From positions 22,457,521 to 22,521,520 of the forward strand of contig NC_058193.1 of the NCBI RefSeq assembly GCF_907165205.1: DNA of 64,000 bases. Direction: 5' to 3'. The translations under genes were made by a program, and so were the position numbers. Origin of the DNA: Coccinella septempunctata (Eukaryota > Arthropoda > Insecta > Coleoptera > Coccinellidae). Shown here piece after piece: positions 19,665 to 29,075 of this stretch. The notes under the pieces are model-generated. The model saw only the letters and a list, made by a program, of their open reading frames with translations. It ran no database searches and was not told the origin of the DNA. Position 1 is the first letter of the stretch. Every line of letters begins with the position of its first letter.

Positions 19665-21216
19665 CAAGGTGATAATTTGAAAACTTGCCAGTACGATAGG
19701 GAATACTCCTTGTGACGAAAATGATGTATTTTTTATGAAATATCTTTGAAACGTCACATTTTGAAATAACCATTTCAACCGTTTTCCCAAAAAAATTATT
19801 TTAAGCACTTAAAAATGAAAAATAAAAATGGGTATTTAAAGTTTAAAGCGTTTTGTGAGAATTGCACAAGCTGGCAACATCTAGTGATATATGCCTTGAT
19901 AATAAAGGACAACAAATGTATTATCTTTATGAGATAGACAAAGATGGCTGTCTATGATGTCTGCGACGAACGAAGAAAAATTTTATGGGATTTTTATGGC
20001 CGGTTGTACTTGAAGCTCGCCAGTATATATACGCCTGTAGATCAACAGCTGTTATTTTATAAACAAGCTGATCGGTCATTGTTCTTTTCATTGTCTTGTA
20101 TGCGCTGTTGCCAAATCGTGAACTCCTCACAAAGCGATTTGAATTTTAAAACCCCATATTTGAAGGATGATTTTGAATAGTTTCCCCGGTTAATTTGAAA
20201 AAATCATGAATGAAACTCATAATTATTCAGTTTAAACTTGCATATATTATGCAGTGATAACCCAAATTGAGGAGAATTCTCCATTACGTCATGATGATTT
20301 CAGAGAAAATGCCGAAACAGGTCAATTTCTATTCGTAGAGGAACATATTTTGAGCAGAATTGTAAGCCGAACTCTCTTCAACCCTAGGTGTGGGAGCTAT
20401 CACGCCTAAATTCTCAATAGGGAATAGGGTGTGAGCTATACCTCAATTGAAAGATCACTTGTCCCTCTACATGAATACTATGGTTTGCAAATTTTTATTG
20501 AGTCCTTGAAGTAGTTACAGGGGCTCACAATTTGAAAACTTTGCCAGGCCAATTATGTCGCGACAAGGATGTTTTCAGATAAAATGCCGAAACAGGTCAA
20601 TTTTTATTCGGAGGGGGACATATTTTGAGCAGAATTGTAAGCCGTAATCTCCTCAACCCTAGGTGTAGGAGCTATCACCCCCAAATTCTCAATAGGGAAT
20701 AGGGTGTGAGCTATACCTCAATTGAAGGATCACTTGACCCTCTACATGAATACTATGGTTTTCAAATTTTTATTGAGTCCCTGAAGTAGTTACAGGGGCT
20801 GACAAGGATTTCTCTCGACAAGGATTTTTTCAGAGAAAATGCCGGAATAGGTCAATTTTTATTCAGAGGGAGACAAATTTTGAGCAGAATGGTAAACCGA
20901 AATCTTTTCAACCCTAGGTGTGGGAGCTATCACCCCTAAATTCTCAATTGGAAATAGGGGGTGTGCTAAACCTCAATTGGAAGACAAATGTCCCTCTACA
21001 TAATACTTATTGTCTTCCAATTGAGATATAGCTCATCCTTTATTCCCTATTAAAAATTTAGGGGTGACAACCCCCTACACCTAAGATTGAGGAGATTTTG
21101 GCTTACAATTCTGCTAGAAATATGTCCCCCTGCGAATAAAAAATGACCTGCATTTTCTTTGAAATCATCCTTGTCGTGACATAATTGGACTGGCAAGTTT
21201 TCGAATTGTCACCCTG
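19665..21216. mobile_element. 1.55-kb TIR element with internal tandem repeats
   Basis: The left end CAAGGTGATAATTTGAAAAC and the right end complement (CAGGGTGACAATTCGAAAAC) share the following CTTGCCAGT. Both abut TA (19663-19664 and 21217-21218). The right half consists of tandem units. No coding region is recognised. Confidence 0.75.
20270..21185. repeat. Tandem units of about 265 bp plus an inverted partial unit
   Basis: The anchor ATGCCGAAACAGGTCAATTT recurs at about 20309 and 20584, and in the variant ATGCCGGAATAGGTCAATTT at about 20839, giving spacings near 275 and 255 bp. Each unit also has ACCCTAGGTGTxGGAGCTAT and GAATAGGGxGTGxGCTA. From about 21010 to 21175 the same material appears in inverted orientation and leads to the terminal inverted repeat. 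Confidence 0.8.
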
Positions 21217-21914
21217 TATATTATGGCCAATACTGAAATTACATGGTTTTCGTTAGAATGAGTTTCAGAGTTCATTAACTCAATAAACAGTTGCTGGAAA
21301 TATCCTCATCTCTCTGCCTCAAACTATCTCACATCTTTTTCTGACAGATTCAGAAACTTTATTTGAAATAGAAGGATCATCGTCTATTTGATGAATTTCT
21401 CAAATTATTCTACTGTTCGGTTGAACCAGATATGCATTTCAAAGTAGAATTCCTCAAATGAGAGCATAGAACAAATCAAGATATATATAAGGTGTAAGAT
21501 ATCACAGAATCTTCGAGGAAATTCATGTTCGGTATTGAGACTAATGTACCGATCCTGGAAAATATTCTTCACGTAGCTGAAGTTATTGCGTCTGTATTCT
21601 GGCTTCATCTTTGAATTAACTATTGGACAATTCAACAAAATTCAATTCAGCTATAAAAACAACATAATTTGCTCTTTTTTAGGTTCTGAAGTTCATGTTC
21701 CAGAAATTGTTCCCACAATTCACCTCCGACTGAAATTCTCGACAATGCAGTGATGTGTCAATGACGAAATTGCATTGTTTTTGGGCTGCTCCAATATTTT
21801 AAGAAAGATGAAACCAGGCTTCATCGGATGAAAAAAAAAATTGATTCAAGTTCATTTACTGGGCAGAAGGCCATCCTGTCTAGATGTACCTCTTCCAAAT
21901 TGTGTGAAAACAAC
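21217..21914. other. AT-rich stretch, nothing recognised
   Basis: A 77-codon minus-strand frame at 21405-21638 has no recognisable features. I see no repeat partner. Confidence 0.4.
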
Positions 21915-22745
21915 AATTCTAGTTGTAATTCAGAAATAATCAATTTAAGTTCGGAAAACATCACTATTTCAGATTAGTCAAGTTCATCACTTCTGTGATG
22001 TTTGATGTTTTTTAACATCGAATGTAATTCAGATTTGTCAAATCAATTTCAGAAATGGTCATTTGAAATTCAGTTTAAACACATTCATTCCAGAAATCTT
22101 CACTTGTAATTCGGATCAGTCAGACTCATTTCAGAAATCGTCAATTGTATTTCAGAAAATACCTATCAATTGTAATTCAGAAAATATCAATTGTAATTCA
22201 GAAAGACATCAATAGAATTGGCTTTACGTTAACACATAGGTACTACTGACAATGAAAAAGATTCAGAATTTTCAGGAGATTGACAAGATTGGATAAAGAA
22301 TGAAAGGTGTCCTTTCGAAATGAGGAAAAAGGCTCACGCCCTGACTTTCTATAACACAATATATGTGTGTGAACAATCCTATGAATATCTTTTTCACAAG
22401 GTAGCACAATAGAGTTGAAGGGATGGTAGAGGCATTTTTAATCAATCACCCTGTACTGAGCTATCAAATAAATCCTGTAGATAATCATCTTGAATAACAT
22501 CCGTACTTTCTGAATTACAGATGACGTTTTCTGAATTACAAATTATTGATCTGGTCCATTTTTATCGATGGTTTCTGAAATCTGAATTACATTTTATGTT
22601 TTCTGAAATAAATGTAAATGAACTGAATTTTAAATGACCATTTCTGAAATTGAATTGACTCATCTGAAATACAATTGACGGACTCTGAAATAAACTAGAC
22701 TAACCTTAATTTCAATAGATCATTTCTGAATTACAAATGGAAATG
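21915..22745. mobile_element. Foldback element built from degenerate short repeats
   Basis: The left arm (21915-22215) is an array of roughly 20-25-bp units around TTGTAATTCAGAAAT and TTTCAGAAATGGTCATTTGA. The right arm (22490-22745) carries the same array in reverse (TTTCTGAATTACAAATG). The arms also align as a whole, for example TCAATTTCAGAAATGGTCAT near 22043 against its complement near 22635. The centre is 22216-22489. Arms made of tandem subrepeats are typical of foldback transposons. No protein is encoded. Confidence 0.7.
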
Positions 22746-23030
22746 GTGTAGAACGCACGACAATTACATTTCGAATTACACATCATTCGAATGTCAACTT
22801 CGTCTTTGCAGGATCGAATTCAATTACCCCTCACAATAAACGTTCGACGTTCAATTCGAATCGTTTAGGGCTCGTGAGCATGCAACAATTTTGAATTTTC
22901 GCATAAAAAGAAATCGGCACTATACTTTTTGGACGTTAATTAACAATTGGGTTACTTGCAGATAACAGACTCAACAAATATTTATTTAATCCAATATTTC
23001 CATAGCGTCACTGGCAAATGTTCCCACGTT
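22746..23030. other. No gene seen
   Basis: This is moderately CpG-containing sequence with TTCGAATTACACATCATTCG-like words but no recognised element. Confidence 0.35.
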
Positions 23031-23115
23031 CTCCACCGTGGAAAAATGCTATGTTGCTCTGATGAGGCCAAATGAAGCCGAAACCATGGTCAGCATCTGC
23101 TTTTCTTCGGTGGAG
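23031..23115 (+). ncRNA. Type I hammerhead ribozyme
   Basis: All conserved parts are present in order. Stem I 5' strand is CTCCACC (23031-23037) to TGCT (23055-23058). The core CTGATGA spans 23059-23065. Stem II is GGC/GCC with an 8-nt loop. GAAA lies at 23080-23083. Stem III is AC/GT with a CATG loop. The cleavage site is GGTC, cutting after C23091. The stem I 3' strand is AGCA (23092-23095), then GC-TTTT, then GGTGGAG (23109-23115). The outer stem I pairing is 7 bp. Type I hammerheads with a very short stem III are known from Penelope-like elements and animal retrozymes and usually act in tandem or as dimers. The paralogue at 24956 shows compensating changes in stems I and II. Confidence 0.85.
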
Positions 23116-23245
23116 CGTACTCCATTTGGGGCCTTGACGATGGCAAATTGGCTAGCTCAATTCAGATCGTAACACTTGTCGATATTCATATCGTCGGGTG
23201 GTATGCATCTGAATTTATCCTTATTAGTAAAAAATAGTTTCATAC
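23031..23245 (+). repeat. Ribozyme-bearing repeat, copy 1 (retrozyme-like)
   Basis: Downstream of the ribozyme the unit continues with GCGTACTCCATTT, GACGATGGCAAATTGG, ATCGTAACACTTGT, then CGGGTGGTATGCATCTG, and ends near 23245 in AAAAAATA. The same order occurs at 24956-25310. No protein is encoded. It may be an animal retrozyme or a terminal repeat of a Penelope-like element. Neither a retrozyme boundary nor a target duplication could be fixed. Confidence 0.65.
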
Positions 23246-23335
23246 TAGGTGGCGCTCTGTGTAGCTGTTTAGTACTTAGTAGCGCGCTGTGTTACTGGAA
23301 AGTACTCAGTAGCGCTTGCCAGTATTGAATAAGGG
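23246..23335 (+). repeat. Short tandem repeat, about 30-35 bp, three units
   Basis: ACTAGGTGGCGCTCTGTGTA, TTAGTAGCGCGCTGTGTTAC and TCAGTAGCGCTTGCCAGTAT recur at about 30-35 bp spacing between the ribozyme repeat and the LINE. Confidence 0.6.
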
Positions 23336-23364
23336 TCCATCAATTCCAAACGTTCTCCAAGTTT

Positions 23365-24950
23365 GAAGAACAGGAAAGCTCCCGGAAGCGATAAAATAAC
23401 GAATGTTATGTTAAAGAAATTACCTAGGAAAGGTAAAGCTGTTCTTACAAATATCGCGAATGGAATTATGAGGACAGAACGATACACAGAAAAATGAAAA
23501 ACAGCGAAAGTCATAGTGTTCAATAAACCATTCAAACAGAAGAAGTTCACACAAAACTACAGACCGATAAGTCTACTGTCGGCGTTAGGAAAAGTAGTAG
23601 AAAGAATTATAGCCACGAGGCTAAATCAGGAAACCGAAAATCTGAAATTAATACCACCAGAACAGTTCGGATTCAGAAGGGAGCACTCAACAGAGCAACA
23701 ATTAAAGGCTCACAGAATACATCACAGAGGGATTCCAAAATAAACTAGCTATGCGCCTTGTTTTACTAGACGTCGCCAAAGCATTCGATAGAGTATGGCA
23801 TGAAGGATTAATATACATATAAGATAAAATGTGCTGGATATTCGATCAAAATATGCAAGTTGTTCAAGAATTATCTCAAAAATAGAAGATTTTACGTGAA
23901 AGTGAAAGGAGAATGCTCCACAACAAGAGATTCAGAGGGTGGAGTTCCCCAAGGGTCAGTACTTGGGCCACTTCTGTACAACATATCCATTCACGATATT
24001 CCAAAGAATCCAAGAACCATGCTAACGTTATATGCTGACGACACAGGCATAGCAACTCGACACCACAACCCAGAAGTAATAGAACGAGTTCTACAAGAAA
24101 CGATTGACGAAACAAATGACTGGTGCATAAAGTGGAACATCAAGCTCAATGGACAAAAGAGCCAAGCAATATTACTTCAGAAGAGAAGACTGCGACCCCC
24201 AACGAATCTAGAAGTTGACGACCAAGAAATCGATTGGAAAAATGAAGCCAAATATTTAGGAATAACGCTTGCCAAAGGACTTACTTGGAAAAGTCATATC
24301 AAACAAGCAATCGACAAAACGAAAGCAGCGATGAATAGACTCTACCCTCTGATAGGAAGAAGAAACCACATGTCGAAAGAGACAAAATTGAAGGTTATTA
24401 AAGCCGTTGCTAGGCCTCAACTGACCTAAGGATTAGTTGCCTGGGGTTTCGCGGCAAAGAGCCATATAAAAAGAATTCAGGCCACGGAAAACAAGCTGCT
24501 ACGATGGGCAATAGATGCACCTTGGTTTGTCAGTAATAGACAGATTTATAGGGACCCAAAATGGGAAACCATAACGAAATTCATGAACAGAAAAGTCGAG
24601 AAATTATTCAAAACAGCGAAAAACCATCCGAATCAAGAACTTGGTCTTCGAAGGAGACCAATAGATTAATTAAAAAGAGATCAAAATGAGAACAGAAACT
24701 TATTGAATCATCCAATAAAGTGTTATCCAATAGAGGATAAACACATAAATCCCAGCACGATAGTGTGCGAGAAGAAAACCCACTAAGAGATGAACGGTTT
24801 ATAGGCAAATTCCCGGAACAAATATTCAAGAAGTAGTTAAGGGTTTTTAGTGGGTCTCGAACTCAGGAGAGTAAGAATCCCCACACTTGTTCCCCCACAG
24901 GAGAGGATGGTTCGTCTGACTGATTGATTTTCCCCCTGCCACAAAAAAAA
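23365..24950 (+). pseudogene. Jockey-like LINE, reverse transcriptase part to poly(A)
   Basis: The RT domain starts near 23367 with NRKAPGSDKITN, the opening of LINE RT. It continues with QNYRPISLLSALGKVVERII and PPEQFGFRREHSTEQQL, motif A in LLDVAKAFDRVWHEGL (about 23765-23812), GGVPQGSVLGPLLYNI (about 23938-23985), and catalytic YADD in LTLYADDTGIA (about 24024-24056). Then come KLNGQKSQAI, YLGITLAKGLTW and TKLKVIKAVARPQLT. Damage includes a TGA at about 23494, frameshifts near 23710 and 23820-23860, and a stop at 24427. The 5' half with endonuclease is absent. The tail ends in a nine-A run at 24943-24951 that abuts the second ribozyme repeat. It encodes no functional enzyme now. Confidence 0.9.
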
Positions 24951-24955
24951 AGTTT

Positions 24956-25037
24956 TCCATCGGAGAAGAAGCTATGTTGGGTTGACGAGGTCAAATGAGA
25001 CCGAATCCAAGGTCAGCATCTGCTTTTCTTCGATGGA
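24956..25037 (+). ncRNA. Decayed hammerhead ribozyme, paralogue of 23031-23115
   Basis: The layout is the same. The outer stem I is TCCATC/GATGGA where copy 1 has TCCACC/GGTGGA. Stem II is GGTC/GACC where copy 1 has GGC/GCC. The core reads TTGACGA in place of CTGATGA (C3 lost), GAAT replaces GAAA, and the inner stem I is broken (TGGG against AGCA). Cleavage is therefore not expected. The GGTC cleavage-site word survives at 25011-25014. Confidence 0.7.
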
Positions 25038-25083
25038 GCGTACTCCATTTAGGGCCCTGACGATGGCAAATTGGCCATCGTAA

Positions 25084-25234
25084 GGGTGACCGGCCACCGA
25101 ATGCGAAGTTGAGCGAAGCTGAGCGTTTTCAATGCTAAATGACAAGCTACGTCACTCGATTCGTAGCTTGTCACTTTTATTAGCATTGAAAACGCTCAGC
25201 TTCGCTCAACTTCGCATTCGGTGGCCGGTCACCC
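25084..25234. mobile_element. 151-bp Harbinger-type hairpin MITE with TAA duplication
   Basis: The left arm GGGTGACCGGCCACCGAATG and its exact complement at the right end pair over about 54 bp. After a short bulge the inner ACAAGCTACG/CGTAGCTTGT also pairs. TAA lies on both sides (25081-25083 and 25235-25237). The paralogous repeat reads ATCGTAACACTTG at 23167-23179, the empty site with a single TAA. A 3-bp TWA duplication and GGG ends are hallmarks of PIF/Harbinger MITEs. The nearly perfect arms suggest recent insertion. Confidence 0.9.
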
Positions 25235-25310
25235 TAACACTTGTTGATATCCATATCAGCGGGTGGTATGCATCTGGAGTAATTTTTATTATTGTAAAAA
25301 ATAAGTACGA

Positions 25311-26182
25311 AAAGAGAATAGTGTGACAAATAAACAAACAACAAGGATTACACAGAGTTCGAACAAACGAAGAAGATTATTTTCAAAAATCTTTTGAATA
25401 ATAGCAGAACGTTACTGAAATGCTCCTACCTGGATGAATAATCGTGAAACTATTCTATACACGAATGATCCATTGTGGATATGGCTGCCAGGACTGTTTT
25501 TTTTGTGAAATTCTCCAAGGATTACTAGATTGAAAGTTAGGATTCCGGTCTGCATTTACGTTAATTCTTGGAATATGTCATTCTGTTTTTATACCAATTC
25601 AAACGCGCTCTTTTCACCGCAACCGCCAATTCAATTGGAAAACAAAAACCTCCCATTTCTCGCAATTATTTCCAGAAATTCCCCAACGTGAACTTTTCAA
25701 TATTGACCATACGCTCTGCCTTTTATCCGGATTGCTTCCTTTCGTACCTGAACTAACTACTTATCTCGAACAAAGGATGTAAATATTTACTGATTTCATT
25801 TTACCCATTCACTGTCTCAACCTTTTCCGTTTTCCGAAATTGAATACGCCGCAATCCGACCTGTGTCGCCCAAGTTTATAATTTCCGCAATAATAGGCGG
25901 ACAGAGCAAAGTTGTCCCGGTTCCGAATCGAAGTTGGCCGAATTCGGTTTGCTCAAATGATTAGTAATTATTGAAGTTATTGTGTAATTACCAGTCGCAG
26001 TTGTTGAAAGTCGCAAGTAGGAAGGCTTTGATTCGGGCCGTTTCGTACGTACGTAATACGAGTGGTCAGATCTGCCTGCAATTTCTGCCGCTTTTCGCAA
26101 TTACGTAGGTACTGTTCCGTTACAGGTTGGGTTTGGTTGGATTTTATTTTATATTTTGGGGATGTCGGACGACAGCTTGCAG
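25311..26182. other. No gene seen; CpG-richer from 25800 to 26120
   Basis: Several short overlapping frames occur on both strands without recognisable domains. The region 25840-26120 has no repeat partner and contains CGTACGTACGTAATACG. It is a candidate regulatory island. Confidence 0.4.
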
Positions 26183-26240
26183 TCCGGTGCAGGACGAATA
26201 TTGTAAGCACTATCCCGAACCATACGAAAAAGCTAGAACG
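26183..26240 (+). other. Weak candidate exon
   Basis: A 58-nt stretch between CTTGCAG and GTAGGA reads through PVQDEYCKHYPEPYEKART without a stop, with strong protein-like composition. The pyrimidine tract before the acceptor is poor. I do not recognise the protein. The longer open frame around it runs into repeat DNA near 26505, so only this piece is of interest. Confidence 0.2.
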
Positions 26241-26985
26241 GTAGGAAAAGAAAATGAGATTATAATGACCGACTCATTTGATGTTAGAATAAAACCAACG
26301 ATAAAATATAAAATTCCGCAGACAATTTTCATCCACTTTTGTTATCTTCTAAACTCACTATTCCACTTGGTACTGGCAAATATTCCATACGACAAATATG
26401 AAGGCTCTTTTGTTACACTCCAGCATTTGCAGCTACTCATTTTTTTTTATTGCAGATTGTTAGTGAAGCTAGTATGTAATATCGTTCCGCTTTCATTTAA
26501 AAGCTCTTCGACTTCCTTACTATACTCCATTCACTTTTATTCAGCACTCGGTTGGCCGTGAAATAATTTTCTCAGGTTTTTGTAACTAGAAAGGGGTAAG
26601 GTTGGTACTCATGAAATGTTGTTTTGTCATAACGCCGTAGTCACAACTAATATCGATTAATATTACAAAAATGCCGAAAGTGATTGAAAAAAAGGGAAGA
26701 CTATTTAGAATTCAGGTCCGCTCATTCAAATAGTAGGTAACTCTGAAATTCTTATATCTACAATATATCAGACTGTAGCGAATATACGAACGAAAAGTTA
26801 TTACAAGATTTTCGATGAATATCATCGTAGAATAAGTTCCAGAAATTAATTTACAATTTTTCAGTTTAAGGAATCAATAAATATATAATTATTATAATTA
26901 TATCAAAGTATTAAAAATAAACAGCCGTTAATACGAGCCTGTTGTCCTGTTAATTGTTAATTTATGTGAAATTTTTGAGGTGAAG
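26241..26985. other. AT-rich stretch with a repeat fragment at 26505-26560
   Basis: TATACTCCATTCACTTTTAT near 26520, followed by CACTCGGTTGGCC, is the terminal piece of the repeat at 63470. The remainder has nothing recognisable. Confidence 0.5.
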
Positions 26986-27590
26986 TTCGTCTTGCCTTGA
27001 AAATTCCTTTAATTATTTTGACTTCCATTGATGCAAGTTGATTTTTGCTGAAGAATTTAACATTCTTGGAATTATTCCTTAACGAGTTCCTTAATTCCTT
27101 CTCGAGATATCCATTCCCAATGCATCATAAGCATTTCATCTTGGGGTTGATTTTTTTGAAATCTACAACTGAACCTGTCTTGAACCTTTAGCCAAATGAG
27201 ATAACCAATATTAATTCTCCTCAAGCTATTGCATATTATGTGTCAATAGTTTAATTTTCTTCCATAGCAAAAATAAATATATATTTAAAAACTGATCTCT
27301 TGTAATTTTCGAAGATTTGGTATGCCTTCAATCAGTTCGTATAAACGTCAGTTATATTCGTCACATATTTTCGTCTTCTTATTTTCCGAAGTGATTCGAC
27401 ATTGTGATAAAATACGTAATTACTGAGACTTTTATGTAGAACAGACAATATAGCGCTGATTTAAAATCTAAAAATGTTTTGACAAGCATCATAACTTCAC
27501 ATTTTCTTTCTATGCAGAGTGGAATGTGTCAAATTTCCATGGCCAACCAAGTGCTAAAATAAAAGTGAATGGAGTATACGTAAACTACAA
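26986..27590 (-). repeat. Dispersed repeat family M, inverted relative to 63470-64000
   Basis: The reverse complement runs in parallel with 63470-64000 for more than 500 bp: GTATACTCCATTCACTTTTA at the outer end, GGTTGGCCATGGAAATTTGA, TTGTCAAAACATTTTT, ACTGATTGAAGGCATACCAAA, ACAAGAGATCAGT, TAGCTTGAGGAGA and AGATGAAATGC. It has no coding region. Substitutions and small indels are frequent, so it is old. Confidence 0.8.
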
Positions 27591-28774
27591 TCCACGAATC
27601 TACTTTTTACGTCAAGATTCTCTCATCGTTTTCGAATTTTTTTTTATGCTTATATGACAGTGGATTCGATGATTTCACTTGAATTCACCTTCAGAGGAAA
27701 ATGAAGTATTTTATGTCAAATACCTTCTTCTATAGGCTACGTTTCTATTCCACCATCAAACATGGACCACAGATTACGATTGGATAAACCAAGGTAGATT
27801 CTTGAGAATCACCAGCTGTATTTAGTAAACGAGGCATAACCTCGTTATTTGACAGTGGTAAGTTCCTAAAGCAGTTTCTTCTCATTAAGAAACCAATCGT
27901 CTCTGTTTTAGGGCCAGTTTATATCTATGAAGGGCACTCAATTTAAGGGGTATTGTTATCAAGTTGTGCACGAGAAGCGAAGAAAAAACCTCATTTTTGA
28001 AATATGAATCTAAATATTTTCCTCTGGGAATTTGAAAAATTCATTAATGAAACTCACAATAAATAAGTTTAAACTTGCAATCGCCGTAACAACCCAAATT
28101 GTCCACAATAACTGATAAACTTCTGTCATTCAGTATATTATAATTGGCTGAATTAAATAAGGCATGAAATCAGAAGTATACTCATCGAAACTCTGAAAAA
28201 GTCCACTCAGTCGTTATTTTTGGTTGGGTACGCGAGTCAAGTCGCTAATGGTTCTCAATTCGAATATAGTCAATTTGAGTAGGTATTTCAACCCTATGAC
28301 ACAAATGGTTAGATGAAAAAAAACCATGAATGACCCCATGAAATGAAAGATCTATCCATTTGTGGTACGAACAGTTTAGGGGTGCCATTTAAAAAAACTA
28401 AGCTCTGCACCTGGTAGAGGGTGCATGACAAACACTTCAACTATACATGAAAAGTTACGTTACTCAAAATGAAAATTGACCTGCGGTCTGATGCACTTTA
28501 CCTACTTCTTTGCAACTTTTCACTTTGCACTTTTCGAATGAATTACAATCGAAAAATGTTGAAGAATTCTAAAGAGGAATATCAAAATCCAAGAGAAAAT
28601 AATGAAATAACATTCATTTACACCGCAATATGAACGTTTCAATATAAATTTCAGATAAAACTAATATGACAAAATGCCAAATGTAAAGTTGCAGAGTAAT
28701 TAGTTTGGTGCAATAGGGCCCTGTTCGAGCATTTTTCTTCAAATAGTGAATAACGAAGATACACATTTTGTGCG
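27591..28774. repeat. Repeat fragments at 28020-28115 and 28290-28760
   Basis: The first, around 28030-28105, matches 20195-20270 (ATGAAACTCA, AGTTTAAACTTGCA, AACCCAAATTG). The second shares GTGCATGACAAAC, an AAATTGACCTG-type block and CTGTTCGAGCATTT with 15890-15995. I see no gene. The stretch 27591-28015 has nothing recognised. Confidence 0.5.
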
Positions 28775-29075
28775 TTACTTTGACTCACGCAATATACTTT
28801 TCGCCTTGGAAAATAAATTAATATATGGACATTGACGTGCTATGAATGTATATTTTGTGGTATAAACATTCGACGCTTCTCTTTCTATCGCGACACTAAG
28901 GCAGTGGCGTAAAATAAATAAATTCATATAGCTCCTACCTTTTCGTATGGAAAATTGATGAGACAATGATGTCAGATTCAACTATCTCAATTGTGATTGG
29001 CGACACTAAGCAACTATCTTACTCCAGTCTTTGGACAACAACAAATGTTATTTTTCATTCCTTGTATATATGTTC
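28775..29075 (+). repeat. Dispersed repeat family N, copy 1 (uninterrupted)
   Basis: It matches 61085-61192 plus 62123-62260: GACACTAAGGCAGTGGCGT, then TCAATTGTGATTGGCGACAC and TAAGCAACTATCT, then TCCAGTCTTTGG. It is the empty-site version of the copy split by the 930-bp element. Confidence 0.8.

Larger units (their letters stand above)
24956..25310 (+). repeat. Ribozyme-bearing repeat, copy 2, with a hairpin insertion
   Basis: This is a direct repeat of 23031-23245. Split by the insertion at 25084-25234, it resumes with CACTTGTTGATATCC and CGGGTGGTATGCATCTG. Together with copy 1 it brackets the Jockey-like LINE. Confidence 0.75.

Noticed and set aside
23876..24115. 79-codon minus-strand frame
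   Set aside because: It is antisense to the YADD region of the Jockey-like LINE.
26127..26561. 144-codon plus-strand open frame as a gene
   Set aside because: Its start codon is TTG and its last third runs into a fragment of a dispersed repeat (from about 26505). Only the small piece at 26183-26240 looks protein-like.
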